A DNA stretch of 64,000 nucleotides from Promerops cafer (taxonomy: Eukaryota; Chordata; Aves; Passeriformes; Nectariniidae). The position numbers and the translations under genes are program-made. The DNA lies in NCBI GenBank assembly GCA_013398275.1, contig VZSE01005940.1, positions 1,276,687 through 1,340,686 on the forward strand. Direction: 5' to 3'. Shown here in pieces: positions 62,252-64,000 of the stretch; the stretch's first letter is position 1; each line of letters opens with the position of its first letter. The notes beneath the pieces were generated by a model, which did no database searches, was not told the origin of the DNA, and saw nothing but the letters and a program-made list of their open reading frames with translations.

Positions 62252-64000
62252 GGAACAGGAGAAAAACTGCAGAAGATATGGAAATGGACAGTGCCACCAC
62301 CAAATAAGAAAATTCCCACAAATAAAAAGCACAGTTAGCTTATTAATGGGGCTATGTTTTCAAAACAACAGAAGCATTAAAAGAAACCACAACTACTGAG
62401 TGAAGAGTCTCACTGGGAGTATTTAAGCTGCAACAGAAGCCTGTCTAGCAGCTCTGTCTCAGGACCCTGACCATACTTGGCCAAGGGTCTATGGGAGCAC
62501 CCAGCAGCTCCCTTGGCATTCCCAGGTTTCCTCTCAGACAGGTGCACTTCTGCACACACACAAACCAAACAACCCCTGTTTGAAATCAATAGTTACACTC
62601 CTCACAGCACACTGTGCTTACACTCGTCTGTCACACACACATTCACTACTACACAAACATGTGCCATAATACAGTGAGACACAAGATGCAAAGAACTCAG
62701 TTGTGTGTAACTGCTGCTACATTTCTGAGCTTGCAACCCCCCTTGCAAACTGACTGCAGTGCCTGAAGAGTACAGGAAATGCTACAGTTTATTTAACTTA
62801 ACCCATACAGCTTGAAATACTCTCTTGATTATTTACTTTTCATTCTCAACTATTTACTCTGAAGGCAAAGTTTTTGTGTAAGGTATCTTATAACCGCCTT
62901 TCACAAGATCTGCAAATCCAGTGATTTCAAGGCATTGTTTTGCACTTCGCTTGATCATAGCTGTGTTTCTGCACAGGCTTTTACCACAAATATAAACAAA
63001 AACAGCATTAGCCAGGAACAGGAGAGTGACAGTGATGTCATTCCGGCTATCATTACTCACCCACCCTAAAAGACTATGAGTTAAATAACCTGCATGGTAA
63101 TTCCCATACTCGAGTGACATTCTGCTGCTAAGGAGAAATCCTCTACAGCAGCAGCACCACTGATTATTCTCCAAAATCCAACAGTTCCCAGTGACTGGGT
63201 GACCACCACGGGGGAATTAATGAGGTACACAACACTTTCTCCATGCTGACCCTACAGTCAGTTCCCAAAATAGTATCTAAAAGAGGCTTGTGTGCTTCAC
63301 ATTCAGCAAGAGAAATGCATCTTGAAAGGGAAGAGACCGAGGAATGAAAGGAGCAAGGGAAGTACTTATGGTGGAGAGAAATGGCAGAGACTCAAAGCAC
63401 AGATAAAAAAGAGCGGTCAAGCAGTGACGTAGCACAACTTCAGACTGAACCTGAAATGGCTCCAAAAGGAAAAAGAGAAGTTGCATCCCCACTAGTCATC
63501 ACCCAGCTACATAACTGATGGATGTGGAGATTGAGGTATGGACTCTGCAGTTACACCTGAGTTCTGGGTTGAGAGGGAACATAAAAGACTGCTGGAGAAA
63601 GAAAAGTGAAGCAAACCATGCAGGATTTGCACAGAGGATTCAAGCAACAAGAGAGGACAAAACGGTTTTGTCTGAAGCTTTAATATTACTTTAGCAAATG
63701 TTAAAAGGAAATTAAAATCTCTGTCCTCAAATGTTAAATCCTCCTAGACCATACAAAAAGAAACAAACTGAGTACCAAAGAAAAGGTTCTTTCTTTGTAA
63801 ATATATACATGCAAACTGTTAGAATGTTATACAATTGTGCCATTATTAAATACAAAATAATTTATTCACAAAAAGAGACATAGGTACTTGGAGCAAATGC
63901 TCAAGAACTTCTATGATGTAAGTAATTTCTTAATCCCTTTAAAATAAAATGTAAGCCATAACTAGAAGTAACAAAATTATGTGTTTGTTTTCAATAAAAA

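Larger units (their letters stand above)
58954..64000 (-). other. DENND1B: DENND1B intron upstream of exon a (partial, at least 5.0 kb)
   Basis: This intron runs off the high end of the window. No exon for the conserved preceding peptide (FCFPFDVER) was found on the minus strand. It carries a G+C- and CpG-richer patch (about 59750-60115) and an A22 run (62230-62251). Open frames at 59758-60374 in several phases follow from the patch's composition. Confidence 0.7.

Noticed and set aside
1..64000. Search for CRISPR arrays, operons, tRNA or rRNA genes, and integrated viral genes
   Set aside because: Nothing of the kind is seen; the window reads as vertebrate intronic DNA throughout.

Overview
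This window is A+T-rich, intron-rich vertebrate DNA. It holds no bacterial-style gene layout, and almost none of its open frames has a homologue I recognise. Its only clear interspersed repeat is a 5'-truncated CR1 LINE at about 53036-53810. A CR1 copy in otherwise repeat-poor DNA points to a sauropsid, most likely a bird. A turtle or crocodilian cannot be excluded from sequence alone, and I cannot name the species.

The window lies inside one large gene on the minus strand, DENND1B (connecdenn 2), a DENN-domain guanine-nucleotide exchange factor for RAB35. I found ten coding exons by reading the minus strand for the conserved DENN family protein. In transcript order they are 58953-58834, 49765-49696, 47830-47750, 43291-43238, 40196-40086, 27030-26930, 21355-21310, 19760-19659, 11790-11665 and 3696-3595. 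All ten have AG acceptors and GT donors, and every junction keeps the frame. Joined, they give one base finishing an upstream codon plus 304 uninterrupted codons. These cover the end of the uDENN (longin-like) part, all of the central cDENN part and most of dDENN. The N-terminal exons lie beyond base 64000. The exons for the end of dDENN and the long clathrin/AP-2-binding tail lie before base 1.

The rest, about 98.6 percent, is intron or flanking intron. The introns hold short microsatellites and homopolymers (notably C13 and C15 in the 13-kb intron, A22 near 62.2 kb, A18 near 18.9 kb), a 37-bp tandem duplication near 30.3 kb, a perfect 11-bp-arm hairpin at 20188-20212, and the CR1. Several G+C-richer patches or motif-dense stretches could be regulatory, but that is inference. 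I see no second protein gene, tRNA, rRNA, known microRNA, CRISPR array, integrated virus or DNA transposon. No undescribed multi-gene system is visible. The firm result is the exon map; the most checkable secondary leads are the G+C-rich patch just upstream of the first visible exon, the hairpin-bearing patch at 35.8 kb and the putative 6-nt microexon at 20978-20983.
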